Shown: positions 34,604-45,006, numbered from the stretch's first letter. The stretch: DNA of 64,000 nucleotides from CAZQDP01 sp964592375 (GCA_964592375.1 CAZQDP010000001.1:35812-99811), one strand, 5' to 3'. Notes: a model not told the origin generated them from the sequence alone. Made by a program: numbers and translations.

Positions 34604-36281
34604 GCAAATTAAATGCAAACTGACCAGCATTATTCTCTTGGCACTTTCAAAGGCAGTGCAGGAGGGAGAACTCCCTGCCGCTGAATGTGATATTATCATT
34701 GAACGTCCACGTGAAAAACAGCATGGGGACTATGCCACGACGCTGCCCATGCAGCTTGCAAAAATGGCAGGAAAACCGCCAAGGGTGATTGCAGACATTC
34801 TGATAAAACACTTTGATTATTCGGATAGCTATGTAGAGAGTGCATCTATTGCTGGCCCAGGGTATATCAATTTTACGCTCAATAAAAGATGGCTGATTGA
34901 TGCGCTTTCCATTGTGGAGAAAAAGGGGAGCGATTATGGCCGCCAAAATATCGGATGTGGCAAAAAAGTGATGGTTGAGTTTGTTAGTGCCAATCCTACA
35001 GGTCCGATGCACATGGGTAATGCGAGAGGAGGCGCACTGGGAGATGCGCTAGCGGCGCTGTATGATTATACCGGTTATGATGTGGGCAGAGAATTTTATT
35101 TAAACGATGCGGGCAATCAAATCGAAAAACTAGCGAAATCATTAGAGGCGCGGTATATTCAGCTACTTCGGGGAGAAAATGCAATTATCTTTCCGGAGGA
35201 TGGCTATCAAGGCAAGGATATTATTTTCCACATGGAAAATTTTATTGCACAGCATGGGGATAAGTATTTGGATGTGGACGGTGAGCTGCGTCGCAAAGCA
35301 TTTGTTGACTATGTTCTTGCAATCAATATAGCGCAGCTTCGAAGTGATCTGGATAGATATAGAATTCAATATGATGTTTGGTTTTCCGAGTCTTCACTCT
35401 ATGAAAGCGGAGATGTTGAAAATACCATAGAGGCTCTTAAAAAAAGCGATTTTGCTTATGAGAAAGAGGATGCACTATGGTTTAAATCCACTGCATTTGG
35501 TGCAGAAAAGGACGATGTACTGGTTCGAAACAATGGCATTCCAACCTATTTTGCGGTGGATATTGCCTATCATCGGAATAAATTTGTAACAAGAGGCTTT
35601 GACCGTGTCATCAATATTTGGGGTGCAGATCACCATGGGCATGTAGCCAGAATGAAAGGTGCTATGCAAGCCATTGGGATTGATCCTGCAAGGCTTACTA
35701 TTATTATTATGCAACTTGTCCGACTTGTGCAGGATAATGAGATTGTCAGAATGTCCAAGCGTACTGGTGAGATGGTAACCCTTCGTGATTTATTGGAGGA
35801 CACTGGTGTGGATGCGGCAAGATTTTTCTTCAATATGCGCCAGGCGGACAGTCACTTAGAATTTGATATTGATTTAGCGGCCAAGCAGTCCAATGATAAT
35901 CCTGTATTTTACGTGCAGTACGCCCACGCCCGCATATGTAGTATCCTGCGTTTGCTTTCTGAAGAAGGGATTGCGGAAAAGCCATGTGGTGAAATAGATT
36001 TCTCGCTTTTATTTGGCACGCAGGAGGAAACTGCCCTTATGGAACGAATAGCCTCTTTCCCACAAGAGATTATGCAGGCCGCCGCAGATATGGAACCCTT
36101 CAAAATAACCAGATACGCAATGGATTTGGCATCTGACTTTCATAGCTTTTATAACGTATGCAAAGTGAAAGGTGATGATGTCGCCTTGATGCATGCACGA
36201 CTTAAGCTTATTTCGGCTGTGCGTATTACCCTGGCAGGTGCACTGTCTATATTATCTGTTACCGCTCCGGAGAGGATGTAA
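34587..36281 (+). CDS. argS: Arginyl-tRNA synthetase
   Basis: ArgS charges tRNA-Arg. The 564-residue class I enzyme has the N-terminal tRNA D-loop domain (about 1-110), the HIGH-type motif ANPTGPMHMGNARGGALGD, the KMSKS-type RMSKRTGEMVTL, and a C-terminal anticodon-binding domain ending RITLAGALSILSV. The start at ATG 34587 lies within DUF1934. The next gene starts three bases after its stop. Confidence 0.97.
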   Translation: MENIIEQIKCKLTSIILLALSKAVQEGELPAAECDIIIERPREKQHGDYATTLPMQLAKMAGKPPRVIADILIKHFDYSDSYVESASIAGPGYINFTLNKRWLIDALSIVEKKGSDYGRQNIGCGKKVMVEFVSANPTGPMHMGNARGGALGDALAALYDYTGYDVGREFYLNDAGNQIEKLAKSLEARYIQLLRGENAIIFPEDGYQGKDIIFHMENFIAQHGDKYLDVDGELRRKAFVDYVLAINIAQLRSDLDRYRIQYDVWFSESSLYESGDVENTIEALKKSDFAYEKEDALWFKSTAFGAEKDDVLVRNNGIPTYFAVDIAYHRNKFVTRGFDRVINIWGADHHGHVARMKGAMQAIGIDPARLTIIIMQLVRLVQDNEIVRMSKRTGEMVTLRDLLEDTGVDAARFFFNMRQADSHLEFDIDLAAKQSNDNPVFYVQYAHARICSILRLLSEEGIAEKPCGEIDFSLLFGTQEETALMERIASFPQEIMQAAADMEPFKITRYAMDLASDFHSFYNVCKVKGDDVALMHARLKLISAVRITLAGALSILSVTAPERM

Positions 36282-36284
36282 AAC

Positions 36285-37478
36285 TTGAACAAATGGTGTG
36301 TTTTGATATTGATTACAATATTGCTGAGCTCCACGGTAAAAGCGAAGGCACCTTACGATGGAGTGGCAAGCTGTAGGCAGGTGCTTGAAAACACGTATTT
36401 CGAGCTTGCAATGGATTATCCCAAAAGGGATGCCCTCATTCAGATGGCTGCACTGGGAGTTATTCAATCCGATGTAGCCTTTTCGCCGGAAAAAGAGGTC
36501 AGTGTACTCGATGCCATGAAAGTAGCGGTCAGTGCCGCCGGCGCACTGGATGAGGCATACGGCCTTGCAGATGGGATTGATACCCCACGCAGTGAGGGCA
36601 TACTGCTATATGCAAAAATGAGGCATGCCATCAGCTTGCAGGAATTCGAACAGTTAAAAGCAGGCGGCATGGATGGCGGGGTTGATCGGCAGAGTTTTGT
36701 AGGATGGCTTTCTATTTTCACCGGAATCGGCGAAAGTGAAGATAACTCCATGTTAATGCGATATGCCGACATGAATACAATTGATAAGCGTTATCTCTCT
36801 TATTATGCAAAGGCGGTAAAGCCTGTCAGTGGTTTTCCGAATACGGACGGCCGCTTATTGCCTGCCAAGATGCTTACCTATGAGTACATGCTCATGGTTT
36901 TGGATGCGTTTGAGTTGCCAATACTAAAACGGCGCGGTATTCAAAAGCAGTTTGGATATATTTCAGCATTGAAAGATGAAAATGCGCAAAGGGAAATTGC
37001 AATCGAGGCGGAAGCAGATGTTCTCCATATCAAGTATCCCGTTGCAACCCTTGATTTTGACGGCATGCAAGGAAGTATTCCCGTGCTGTACAAAGGACAG
37101 GCAGATACCGCTGCCATTTTGCAAAAAGGAGATAGCATTTGGTATTATACAAAAGAAGAAAAAATTGTACTCATTCAAATTGAGGCGGGAAAGCCCAGGG
37201 CAAAGCGTGCCTATATCATAAAGGGAAAAGGATATGTTTATGATCCGAAAAGTGGGGCCCTCATTGTCGATAATGTAGCGTCCTTAGGGGGCGGCACGCA
37301 AGCCGGGCTGCAAAGCATCTGCGTATCACCTACCGCAAAGGCCTATCAATGGGAGGGCGAAAAGCTATTAGCTATCTCGCGCGAGGAAATGGCAATTCTA
37401 TGTATTGATAGACCAATGTACATTATCGGGAGTAGCGATGGCGGAGTATTTAGAGCCAGCGGCGTGATTATGAATTGA
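36285..37478 (+). CDS. Secreted protein with an SLH-like segment, unknown function
   Basis: This 397-residue product has a signal peptide (NKWCVLILITILLSSTVKAKA). A stretch near residues 45-85 (RDALIQMAALGVIQSDVAFSP) resembles one S-layer-homology unit. A second, weaker helical segment lies near 150-210. The C-terminal half is rich in beta strands with no motif that I recognise. The start is TTG 36285, only three bases after argS. Translation is probably coupled to argS, which is odd for an exported protein. The greA promoter overlaps its stop codon. An envelope-bound role is inferred. Confidence 0.65.
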   Translation: MNKWCVLILITILLSSTVKAKAPYDGVASCRQVLENTYFELAMDYPKRDALIQMAALGVIQSDVAFSPEKEVSVLDAMKVAVSAAGALDEAYGLADGIDTPRSEGILLYAKMRHAISLQEFEQLKAGGMDGGVDRQSFVGWLSIFTGIGESEDNSMLMRYADMNTIDKRYLSYYAKAVKPVSGFPNTDGRLLPAKMLTYEYMLMVLDAFELPILKRRGIQKQFGYISALKDENAQREIAIEAEADVLHIKYPVATLDFDGMQGSIPVLYKGQADTAAILQKGDSIWYYTKEEKIVLIQIEAGKPRAKRAYIIKGKGYVYDPKSGALIVDNVASLGGGTQAGLQSICVSPTAKAYQWEGEKLLAISREEMAILCIDRPMYIIGSSDGGVFRASGVIMN

Positions 37479-37503
37479 CATTTTCATAGATATATTGTAT
37501 AAT
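37475..37503 (+). promoter_or_regulatory. Perfect sigma-A promoter of greA
   Basis: TTGACA (37475-37480), overlapping the stop of the upstream gene, and TATAAT (37498-37503) are 17 bases apart. Confidence 0.88.
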
Positions 37504-37534
37504 AACTGAAATTGACAAAACGGAAGGAATGATA

Positions 37535-38026
37535 ATGGGTATGGCAGAAAAAAAAGAATTTAAAATGATCAGAAGCGAATATAATAAGCTCACAGAGCAA
37601 CTGGATTTTTTAAAGAATGATAAAAGCAAAGAAATTGCAGACAGACTCAATCAAGCAAGAGGATATGGCGACTTATCTGAGAATGCAGAATATGATGCAG
37701 CCAAAACAGAGCAAAGCGAAAACTTTGAAAAAATCAAAGAGCTTGAGGATATGCTGAAATACGCCAATGTAATTGACGAGGATAAAATTGATTATTCCAC
37801 GGTGAATATCGGCACAAAGGTAGTCGTGTTCGATTATGAACTGGATCAGGAAATATCCTATTTAATCACAGGCCAGGCAGGATATGATCCTCTTAGCAAT
37901 AAAATATCCGATGATTCCCCGATGGCAAAAGCACTCATGGGTCAAAAAGTTGGAGATGAAGTGGTTGCCGATACGCCAGGCGGCTCGATTAAAATGAAAA
38001 TTTTGAAAATTGATAAAAGCAAATGA
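37535..38026 (+). CDS. greA: Transcription elongation factor GreA
   Basis: GreA rescues backtracked RNA polymerase by stimulating transcript cleavage. The 163-residue product has the N-terminal coiled coil with the acidic tip ARGYGDLSENAEYDAAK and the C-terminal FKBP-like domain ending TPGGSIKMKILKI. ATG 37535 is six bases behind GGAAGGA; ATG 37529 is too close. It forms a unit with lysS 28 bases downstream, a pairing common in Clostridia. Confidence 0.97.
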   Translation: MGMAEKKEFKMIRSEYNKLTEQLDFLKNDKSKEIADRLNQARGYGDLSENAEYDAAKTEQSENFEKIKELEDMLKYANVIDEDKIDYSTVNIGTKVVVFDYELDQEISYLITGQAGYDPLSNKISDDSPMAKALMGQKVGDEVVADTPGGSIKMKILKIDKSK

Positions 38027-38054
38027 TAAGCCTTTGGAAAGGATTGGGAAATAG

Positions 38055-39536
38055 ATGAGTGAAGAGATAAGCTACGAAAAGGAACTCAGTGAAATTCTGC
38101 AAATCAGGCAGGACAAGCTGAGCCAATTGAGACAGGACGGGAAAGATCCCTTTGAACAGGTGCGTTTTGATAGAGATACGTCTACCAAGGATATACTTGG
38201 AGATTTTGTTAATCTGCAGGGAAAAACCGTGGCAGTTGCCGGTCGTCTTTTATCCAAAAGAGGGATGGGTAAGGTATCTTTCTGTGATTTGCATGATAGA
38301 GAGGGAAAAATTCAGCTGTATGTACGATTTGATATTCTGGGCGAAGAAACCTTTGCACGGTTTAGGAAATATGATATTGGTGATATTGTAGGTGTAAAGG
38401 GCGAAGTATTCAAAACAGATAAAGGTGAGATTTCCATCAAGGTTTTTGAAATTGAATTATTATCCAAGTCCTTGCGCCCGCTACCTGAAAAATGGCATGG
38501 ACTAAAGGATACGGATCTTCGATATCGCCAGCGATATGTGGATTTAATCATAAATCCGGATGTGAGAAATACTTTTGTTGCAAGAACAAAGATTATTCGT
38601 GGTATCAGAGAGTATTTAGATAATCGGGGATACCTTGAGGTGGAAACCCCTATTTTAAACACGTTGTCCGGCGGTGCTGCCGCAAGACCTTTTGTAACGC
38701 ACCATAATACACTGGATCTGGATATGTTTCTTCGCATTGCAACCGAGCTTCATTTAAAGCGTCTCATTGTCGGTGGGCTTGAAAAGGTATATGAAATCGG
38801 CAGGATTTTTAGAAATGAAGGCATGTCCATCAAGCACAACCCCGAGTTTACAACCATAGAGCTGTATGAAGCATATACGGATTATAAAGGGATGATGGAT
38901 CTTTGTGAGGGACTGATTTCAACCGTTGCAAAGAATGTATGCGGCACAAACAAAATTACTTATCAGGGCACGGAAATTGATCTTTCGCCCGGATGGGAAA
39001 AGATAACGATGGTGGATGCTATTTTAAAATACACCGGCATCAATTTTAAAGAAATAAAAACCATAGAGGAAGCAAAAGCAGCCGCGCAAAGCGTTCATGT
39101 GCATATCGAAGGGACTCTTCCTATGGGAGAGATTATTTATAAAGTGTTTGATGAATGTGTAGAGGAAAAGCTGATTGCCCCCACCTTTATCCTAGATTAT
39201 CCTGTGGAGGTCTCACCCCTTGCAAAACGAAAGGCATCTGACCCTGCTTTTACGGAAAGATTTGAGTTTTTTATTTATGGCAGAGAAATGGGAAATGCAT
39301 TTTCGGAATTAAACGATCCCATAGATCAAAAGGAGCGCTTTTTGGATCAGCTAAAGAAGCGCGAAGCCGGTGATGAAGAAACAGAAATGATGGATGAGGA
39401 TTATATCAATGCATTGGAATATGGCTTGCCGCCGACAGGTGGTATGGGAATTGGTATTGATAGACTGGTCATGCTATTAACAGATAGCTATTCCATTCGT
39501 GATGTTTTGCTTTTCCCGACCATGAAACCAATATAA
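38055..39536 (+). CDS. lysS: Lysyl-tRNA synthetase, class II
   Basis: LysS charges tRNA-Lys. The 493-residue product has the N-terminal OB-fold anticodon domain ([19 protein letters not shown]) and class II motifs: motif 1 near RYVDLIINP, motif 2 [18 protein letters not shown] and motif 3 [13 protein letters not shown]. It is co-transcribed with greA and followed 15 bases later by an unknown membrane protein gene. Confidence 0.97.
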   Translation: MSEEISYEKELSEILQIRQDKLSQLRQDGKDPFEQVRFDRDTSTKDILGDFVNLQGKTVAVAGRLLSKRGMGKVSFCDLHDREGKIQLYVRFDILGEETFARFRKYDIGDIVGVKGEVFKTDKGEISIKVFEIELLSKSLRPLPEKWHGLKDTDLRYRQRYVDLIINPDVRNTFVARTKIIRGIREYLDNRGYLEVETPILNTLSGGAAARPFVTHHNTLDLDMFLRIATELHLKRLIVGGLEKVYEIGRIFRNEGMSIKHNPEFTTIELYEAYTDYKGMMDLCEGLISTVAKNVCGTNKITYQGTEIDLSPGWEKITMVDAILKYTGINFKEIKTIEEAKAAAQSVHVHIEGTLPMGEIIYKVFDECVEEKLIAPTFILDYPVEVSPLAKRKASDPAFTERFEFFIYGREMGNAFSELNDPIDQKERFLDQLKKREAGDEETEMMDEDYINALEYGLPPTGGMGIGIDRLVMLLTDSYSIRDVLLFPTMKPI

Positions 39537-39551
39537 CAAAGGATAATCATA

Positions 39552-40220
39552 ATGCAAAAGGATTTTATAAAAGAATATAAAATGACAGATAGAAAGTTTT
39601 GGGAAAACTATTGGTATTATTACAAAAGCCTGACACTTTGGAGCTTGTTTTTCGTTTTTATCATTGCCTATGCAGTCGGGAGTTGTATGCGAAATATAAC
39701 GCCTGATATCCCAATGATGATGATTACAAAGACAACCACATGGTCCGAGAGAATGGCCACTTTGGAAGAAATGCTATCACTTGGAATTGAGGACATCAAT
39801 TCAGACGGCAAAAAAAGAGTCGGAATTAACACTGTGTTTATGGGTGAACCGTCCAATCCGCTTGCATACTCTTCTGCGCTTCAAAAGGCAGACGTCAGCT
39901 TTGCGGTGGGTGACATTTATCTATTTTTGGTTGACCAAACTGCCTTTGACAGATATAACGAAGCCGGTGCATTCGCGGATTTATCAGGTATGCTTGGCAA
40001 GTATCCTGCGCTGCGTGAAAAGATTGTGTACGAAAGCGGTGTGCCTGTTGCCGTTGACATTACTAGCAGTAAGCTTGCAAAGAGCGTAGAATATACTGGG
40101 GATAAATTGTACTTGGGCATGCGAATTATGTTAGATAGTCAAAAGGAAGATAAAAAATACCTTACATTATATGAGCAGTCACAGATGCTGCTGCAACGCA
40201 TTTCAACTGACGGATGGTAA
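39552..40220 (+). CDS. Unknown membrane-anchored protein
   Basis: The 222-residue product has a basic N-terminus, one membrane segment (about residues 29-48, LTLWSLFFVFIIAYAVGS) and an extracytoplasmic domain of about 170 residues. The domain has no motif that I recognise; it contains a segment like those in ligand-binding proteins (KADVSFAVGDIYLFLVDQTAF). Similar short proteins follow lysS in some Clostridia, but no function is known to me. A strong terminator starts eight bases after the stop. Confidence 0.65.
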   Translation: MQKDFIKEYKMTDRKFWENYWYYYKSLTLWSLFFVFIIAYAVGSCMRNITPDIPMMMITKTTTWSERMATLEEMLSLGIEDINSDGKKRVGINTVFMGEPSNPLAYSSALQKADVSFAVGDIYLFLVDQTAFDRYNEAGAFADLSGMLGKYPALREKIVYESGVPVAVDITSSKLAKSVEYTGDKLYLGMRIMLDSQKEDKKYLTLYEQSQMLLQRISTDGW

Positions 40221-40228
40221 AAAAGAAG

Positions 40229-40270
40229 CCGGAGAGGCGGATGGAAACATGCCTCTCCGGTTTATTTTAT
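40229..40270 (+). terminator. Terminator of the greA-lysS unit
   Basis: CCGGAGAGGC (40229-40238) pairs perfectly with GCCTCTCCGG (40251-40260), followed by TTTATTTTAT. Confidence 0.92.
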
Positions 40271-40299
40271 GCATTCACATCTTTTTAAGTTAAAATGTA

Positions 40300-40327
40300 T
40301 TGACATTGAATGAAATTATGATAATAT
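40300..40327 (+). promoter_or_regulatory. Probable promoter of the alpha-mannosidase
   Basis: TTGACA (40300-40305) is clear. The best -10 is TAATAT (40322-40327) at 16 bases, which is weak. Regulation by an activator or repressor is possible. Confidence 0.5.
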
Positions 40328-40362
40328 ATTTAAAAATCAACGATCAATAAGGGAGAAGACAA

Positions 40363-43300
40363 ATGACATTTGAAGAAATGCGTATTGAGAAAATGGTGAA
40401 AGATTTAGGCAAGCTTATCTTTTCGCAAAAGCAAAAGGTGGATGATGTATTTTACTGCGAAGGAAAGGAAAAAGCAAATTTACTGCCGTTTGAACCGGGT
40501 AAGCTTTGGGGCGGAGTAGATAAGCATTACTGCTTTACAATGGATATTACTTTGCCGAAGGTTTTTGAAGGCAAGCGAGTTGGGCTTTGCATTACCACCG
40601 GAAAGGAAGGGCAGTGGGATGCAACCAATCCGCAAATGATCATCTATGTGAATGGCGAAATTGTGCAAGGACTTGACGTGAATCACACATACATCACGCT
40701 GAGCGAGAAGGCGGCGGCCGGTCAGCACTTTGATGTGGAGATTGAAGCATATTCTGGCATGAATGATTCTCTGAGTGGATTTATTCCCGAAATGTATATA
40801 CACCAAGAGGAGATTGAAACATTATACTATCATTTGAAAACAGCACTGGAATGTGCCGTATACACCGATTGCAATGAAAAAGCCTATGTTGATATCATGA
40901 AGTATTTATTAGTTGCTGTAAAAATGATTGATATAAGAGATGAATTTAGCGATGCATTTTATAACAGCGTCCTTGCGGCCAATACCTATTTAGAGGAAGA
41001 ATTTTATGAAAAATACTGTGGGCATCATCAAGTGATTGCTCACTGCATAGGTCATACACATATCGATGTTGCTTGGATGTGGACGCTCGCACAAACGGAA
41101 GAAAAGGCCGTTCGAAGCTTTTCAACCGTTTTAAATTTAATGAAGGAATATCCGGAGTATACCTTTATGTCCAGTCAGCCCCAGCTATATCAATATGTAA
41201 AGAAAAATGCACCAAAGGTTTATGAGCAGATAAAAGAGCGCATTGCACAAGGCCGCTGGGAGGCAGAGGGTGCCATGTGGGTGGAGGCGGATTGTAATGT
41301 TTCCTCCGGCGAGGCGCTCGTTCGGCAGATCATGCACGGCAAAGCGTTTTTCAAAGAAGAATTTGGAGTAGATAATAAAGTGGTATGGCTCCCCGATGTT
41401 TTTGGCTATAATGCCTCCTTGCCACAGATTTTCAAAAAAAGCGGCATTGAGTATTTTGTAACCTCAAAAATCAGCTGGAATGAAACCAATAAAATGCCAT
41501 TTGATACATTTGGTTGGCAAGGTATAGACGGCACTGAGATTTTGACATATTTTATGACTGCCCAAAATGTAGATGCCCCGAATTTTTATACCACCTATGT
41601 CGTATGCACCGACCCACGCATGGTCAAAGGCACATGGAAACGATATCAGCAAAAAGGGTTGAACAACCGAGTGATGATTACCTATGGGTATGGTGACGGA
41701 GGTGGAGGCCCAACTCGTGAGATGATAGAAATTGCAAGGCGCTTATCCAAAGGCATTCCGGGCACGCCAAAGGTGGAATGCTCCGGCGCGTTGGATTTCA
41801 TGCGCAGTGTGGAGCAAAACATTTTAGATAGTGGCGTTGTCTTGCCAAAATGGCGCGGGGAGCTATATTTAGAGCGGCACAGAGGGACGTATACGTCCAT
41901 GGCACGAAACAAGAAATACAATCGGAAAAGTGAAAATCTACTTGCAGATGCTGAGTTTTTATCCGTGCTTGCTATGAAACAGGCCGATGCAGTGTATCCC
42001 GCAGAAAAACTGCATACACTTTGGGAGTTGGTTTTACTCAATCAGTTTCATGACATATTGCCAGGGTCTTCCATCTATCAGGTTTATGAAGATTCAAAGG
42101 CGCAATATGAATATGTTCTGCAAGAAGGGGAAGCCGTAGCTGCAAATGCACAGGAACTTATTGCTCGCAAGGTAAATATGCAGGGGCAGAGGGTAACGGT
42201 ATGGAATACATGCGGGAAGCAACGCAGTGACTTAGTAAAAATCAAGCTTCCTGCCGGATATATAGTGGAAGGCATGCAATGCCAGCAGTGCGGTGAGGAC
42301 ACCATTTTTTATGCAGAGGATGTTCCCGCGATGGGGTATAAGACTTTCCCACTCGTCAAGGGTGAATGCGGAGATAAAAGCATGAGCGTTTCTGCAAAAG
42401 GGATGGAAAATGATTATTTTGCAATTGAGATGGACGAGAATGGCAACCTATTGCAAATAACAGACAAAAGAAACGCAAGGAGGATACTTGCGAATATTGG
42501 CAACGTATTGCAAGTATGTGAAGACAGGCCACGTAGCTGGGATGCATGGGATATTGACGGCCATTTTGAAGAAAAAATGTGGGAGCTACATGAAGCGCAG
42601 AAGGTGGAGCTTTTGGAAAATGGGCCGGTGCGTGCAGGTGTTCGAATTACAAGGGGTTTTATGCAATCCACCATCGTACAAAATATCTATATTTATAAAG
42701 AGATGCCAAGAATTGATTTTGATACGTATATTGACTGGAAGCAAAAGCAACTGCTCATCAAGGCTGCGTTCCCGGTTCATATGAATGCCGAGGAGGCAAC
42801 ATATGATATTCAATTTGGAAGTATAAAGCGCCCAACACACAGCAACACAAGCTGGGATGCCGCAAAGTTTGAAGTTTGTGCACATCAATGGGCAGACCTT
42901 TCAGAAGGAGGATACGGAGTGAGCCTTCTGAATGACTGTAAATACGGCTATGATATCAAGCAAAATGTAATGAGATTAACATTGCTGAAAAGTCCCATTG
43001 ACCCAAATCCAGAGGCAGATAAGGAGGAACATCGATTTGTATATTCCCTTTATCCTCACATGGATGATTTCGCCAGAGGCGGTACTGTGGATATGGCTTC
43101 TTCACTCAACAACCCTCTGCGGGCAGTATATCAAAACAATGAAGGGGGAAGCCTTAAAAGCGAGATGTCGCTTGTAAGCTGTGATGCGGAGCATGTGGTG
43201 ATTGATACGGTGAAAAAAGCAGAGAAGGGAAATGATATGGTAGTGAGGGCATATGAATGCCATAACAAAAGAGGGATAGTCCATTTCAGGTTTGCGATGC

Positions 43301-43425
43301 CACTTAAAAATGTGTATGAATGTGATCTCATGGAGGAAAATGAAAAGCCCATCATACACACCGAAACAGGCTTTGCATGCGAGGTTTTACCCTTTGAAAT
43401 TAAGACATTTATCATAAAATTGTAG
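40363..43425 (+). CDS. Alpha-mannosidase, glycoside hydrolase family 38
   Basis: This 1020-residue enzyme removes alpha-linked mannose. After an N-terminal beta domain (about 1-220), the catalytic domain starts with IGHTHIDVAWMWTLAQTEEK, the zinc-binding signature of GH38. The nucleophile aspartate region is VWLPDVFGYNASLPQI, followed by further zinc histidines near LNQFHDILPGSS. The C-terminal half is the beta-sandwich domain. No signal peptide is seen, so it probably acts on imported oligosaccharides in the cytoplasm. It stands alone between its own promoter and the secG promoter, with no transporter beside it. Confidence 0.95.
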   Translation: MTFEEMRIEKMVKDLGKLIFSQKQKVDDVFYCEGKEKANLLPFEPGKLWGGVDKHYCFTMDITLPKVFEGKRVGLCITTGKEGQWDATNPQMIIYVNGEIVQGLDVNHTYITLSEKAAAGQHFDVEIEAYSGMNDSLSGFIPEMYIHQEEIETLYYHLKTALECAVYTDCNEKAYVDIMKYLLVAVKMIDIRDEFSDAFYNSVLAANTYLEEEFYEKYCGHHQVIAHCIGHTHIDVAWMWTLAQTEEKAVRSFSTVLNLMKEYPEYTFMSSQPQLYQYVKKNAPKVYEQIKERIAQGRWEAEGAMWVEADCNVSSGEALVRQIMHGKAFFKEEFGVDNKVVWLPDVFGYNASLPQIFKKSGIEYFVTSKISWNETNKMPFDTFGWQGIDGTEILTYFMTAQNVDAPNFYTTYVVCTDPRMVKGTWKRYQQKGLNNRVMITYGYGDGGGGPTREMIEIARRLSKGIPGTPKVECSGALDFMRSVEQNILDSGVVLPKWRGELYLERHRGTYTSMARNKKYNRKSENLLADAEFLSVLAMKQADAVYPAEKLHTLWELVLLNQFHDILPGSSIYQVYEDSKAQYEYVLQEGEAVAANAQELIARKVNMQGQRVTVWNTCGKQRSDLVKIKLPAGYIVEGMQCQQCGEDTIFYAEDVPAMGYKTFPLVKGECGDKSMSVSAKGMENDYFAIEMDENGNLLQITDKRNARRILANIGNVLQVCEDRPRSWDAWDIDGHFEEKMWELHEAQKVELLENGPVRAGVRITRGFMQSTIVQNIYIYKEMPRIDFDTYIDWKQKQLLIKAAFPVHMNAEEATYDIQFGSIKRPTHSNTSWDAAKFEVCAHQWADLSEGGYGVSLLNDCKYGYDIKQNVMRLTLLKSPIDPNPEADKEEHRFVYSLYPHMDDFARGGTVDMASSLNNPLRAVYQNNEGGSLKSEMSLVSCDAEHVVIDTVKKAEKGNDMVVRAYECHNKRGIVHFRFAMPLKNVYECDLMEENEKPIIHTETGFACEVLPFEIKTFIIKL

Positions 43426-43442
43426 AAATAATAAAAAAAGTA

Positions 43443-43471
43443 TTGATAATTTTAAAAAAATGTGGTAGAAT
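43443..43471 (+). promoter_or_regulatory. Promoter of secG
   Basis: TTGATA (43443-43448) and TAGAAT (43466-43471) are 17 bases apart. Confidence 0.65.
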
Positions 43472-43503
43472 AATAAAAGTTTTTAAATTGGAGGATGAAA
43501 TAA

Positions 43504-43866
43504 ATGGGTACGATAAAAACCGTAGTCAGTGTACTACATATACTTGTGGCTATTTTTCTGATAGCTACCATACTGCTTCAGTCCAGTAAAAGGACAGGAC
43601 TTTCCGGATCGATTAGCGGTGCGGCAGAAAACTTTTTTGGCAAAAGTAAAAATCGTGGCTTAGATTCGTTGCTTAGCAGACTGACCACAATAGGTTCTAT
43701 TCTGTTTTTGTTTACGTCTCTTTACCTCGCATACAACTTTGCCCTAGGTACACCGGCAGAAGCTACGCAGACTCCGGATGCCATAGAAAACCCAATTGTA
43801 TCAGAACAGACAAGTGCACCCCAAGCAGTAGCTTCTCCGCAAGCTACGCAGAAGGCAGCTCAATAA
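43504..43866 (+). CDS. secG: Protein-export membrane protein SecG
   Basis: SecG is the small non-essential subunit of the SecYEG channel. The 120-residue product has two membrane segments (about 7-23 and 59-79) separated by a Gly/Ser-rich loop with GLSGSISGAAENFFGKSK, the family hallmark. It carries an Ala/Pro/Gln/Thr-rich C-terminal tail of about 35 residues that most SecG proteins lack. In many Firmicutes rnr, smpB and ssrA follow secG; here smpB-ssrA is 17 kb away and secG is alone. Confidence 0.93.
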   Translation: MGTIKTVVSVLHILVAIFLIATILLQSSKRTGLSGSISGAAENFFGKSKNRGLDSLLSRLTTIGSILFLFTSLYLAYNFALGTPAEATQTPDAIENPIVSEQTSAPQAVASPQATQKAAQ

Positions 43867-43884
43867 CAAAGCTTTTCGAAAAAT

Positions 43885-43919
43885 AAAGGACGAGCCGATA
43901 TGGGTTCGTCCTTTTTTAT
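43885..43919 (+). terminator. Terminator of secG
   Basis: AAAGGACGAGCC (43885-43896) pairs with GGTTCGTCCTTT (43903-43914) with one G-U pair, and a T-run follows. Confidence 0.88.
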
Positions 43920-44033
43920 GATATTCCATGAATATTTCTCTTTCACTTTGCGTAATTATGATATATATGTACAAGACAGGCTTCGTGATATGACAATCAA
44001 AGCTTGAAATACTGCACAGTGAAAGGAATGAAT

Positions 44034-45005
44034 TTGCAGATGAAAAAAATTATTATTCTTTTATCTTCTTTAGTCATTTTAGCCTTTTTATTGCCTGTTA
44101 TTATTGTTTCAATATGGCAGGGAGGTCTATTACTTCAAAAGGCTACGGAAAAAGCATCTTCGCCGCATACCATTAAAAGCTATATTGTATCCGCTCAAAA
44201 GGTGGAAGAATTTAACTTGGAGGAATACCTTCCGGGTGTTCTGGCGGCGGAAATGCCGGCATCCTTTCCCGAAGAAGCCCTCAAAGCGCAGGCCGTTGCC
44301 GCACGAACATATATTGCAAACAGAGTGCAATCACCCATCAAAAGCGAGGAGCATTTCGGAGCTGATATTTGCACAAATCCGGCCCACTGTAAGGCATGGT
44401 GCTCAAAGGAGGAAGCTTTGGCAAAATGGAGCGCGACAGATGGAGAAAAAAATTGGCAGAAGCTCGTTACTGCCGCTGAGCAGACAAAGGGAGAAATTAT
44501 GCTCTGGGAAGATAAACCAGTTTCCGCTGTATTCTATGCCATATCTTCCGGCAGAACCGAAAGCGCAAAAGATGTTTGGGGAAGTGATATTCCTTATCTG
44601 CAAAGCGTAGGAAGCCCTGAGGATGTCAATGCGCCGGGATATGAAAGCACAGCAGAGTTTTCCACCAAGGATTTTAGGGACAGAATTCTCTCCAGTGCGC
44701 TGGCAGATTTAAATGTGCCGCCGGAAAAGTGGATAGGGGAGAGTACCAGAACCGAAGGCGGTAGTGTTGCGCAGATTATCATTGGAGGCAAAGCTTTTAA
44801 AGGGATGGAGATAAGAAGTCTCTTTGGGCTCAGATCACACAATTTCAAGCTTGAATATCGGGATGAAAAATTTATTTTTACTGTGAAGGGATATGGCCAC
44901 GGTGTGGGTATGAGTCAATGGGGAGCTAAATTTTTAGCGGATGAGGGAAAAAGCTACAGAGAAATTCTACTCACATATTATAAAAATGTGGATATCAAAT
45001 CTTAA
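44034..45005 (+). CDS. spoIID: Stage II sporulation protein D
   Basis: SpoIID is a membrane-bound lytic transglycosylase that cuts glycan strands during forespore engulfment. The ~323-residue product has one N-terminal membrane segment (LLSSLVILAFLLPVIIVSIW) and the SpoIID fold: EYLPGVLAAEMPASFPEEALKAQAVAARTYI with the catalytic glutamate, ISSGRTESAKDVWG, and the closing GYGHGVGMSQWGAKFLA. The start is unsure: TTG 44034 is six bases from AAAGGA, ATG 44040 twelve bases. It is followed by a SpoIIQ-type gene, as in Bacillus and Clostridium. Confidence 0.95.
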   Translation: MQMKKIIILLSSLVILAFLLPVIIVSIWQGGLLLQKATEKASSPHTIKSYIVSAQKVEEFNLEEYLPGVLAAEMPASFPEEALKAQAVAARTYIANRVQSPIKSEEHFGADICTNPAHCKAWCSKEEALAKWSATDGEKNWQKLVTAAEQTKGEIMLWEDKPVSAVFYAISSGRTESAKDVWGSDIPYLQSVGSPEDVNAPGYESTAEFSTKDFRDRILSSALADLNVPPEKWIGESTRTEGGSVAQIIIGGKAFKGMEIRSLFGLRSHNFKLEYRDEKFIFTVKGYGHGVGMSQWGAKFLADEGKSYREILLTYYKNVDIKS

Positions 45006-45006
45006 T

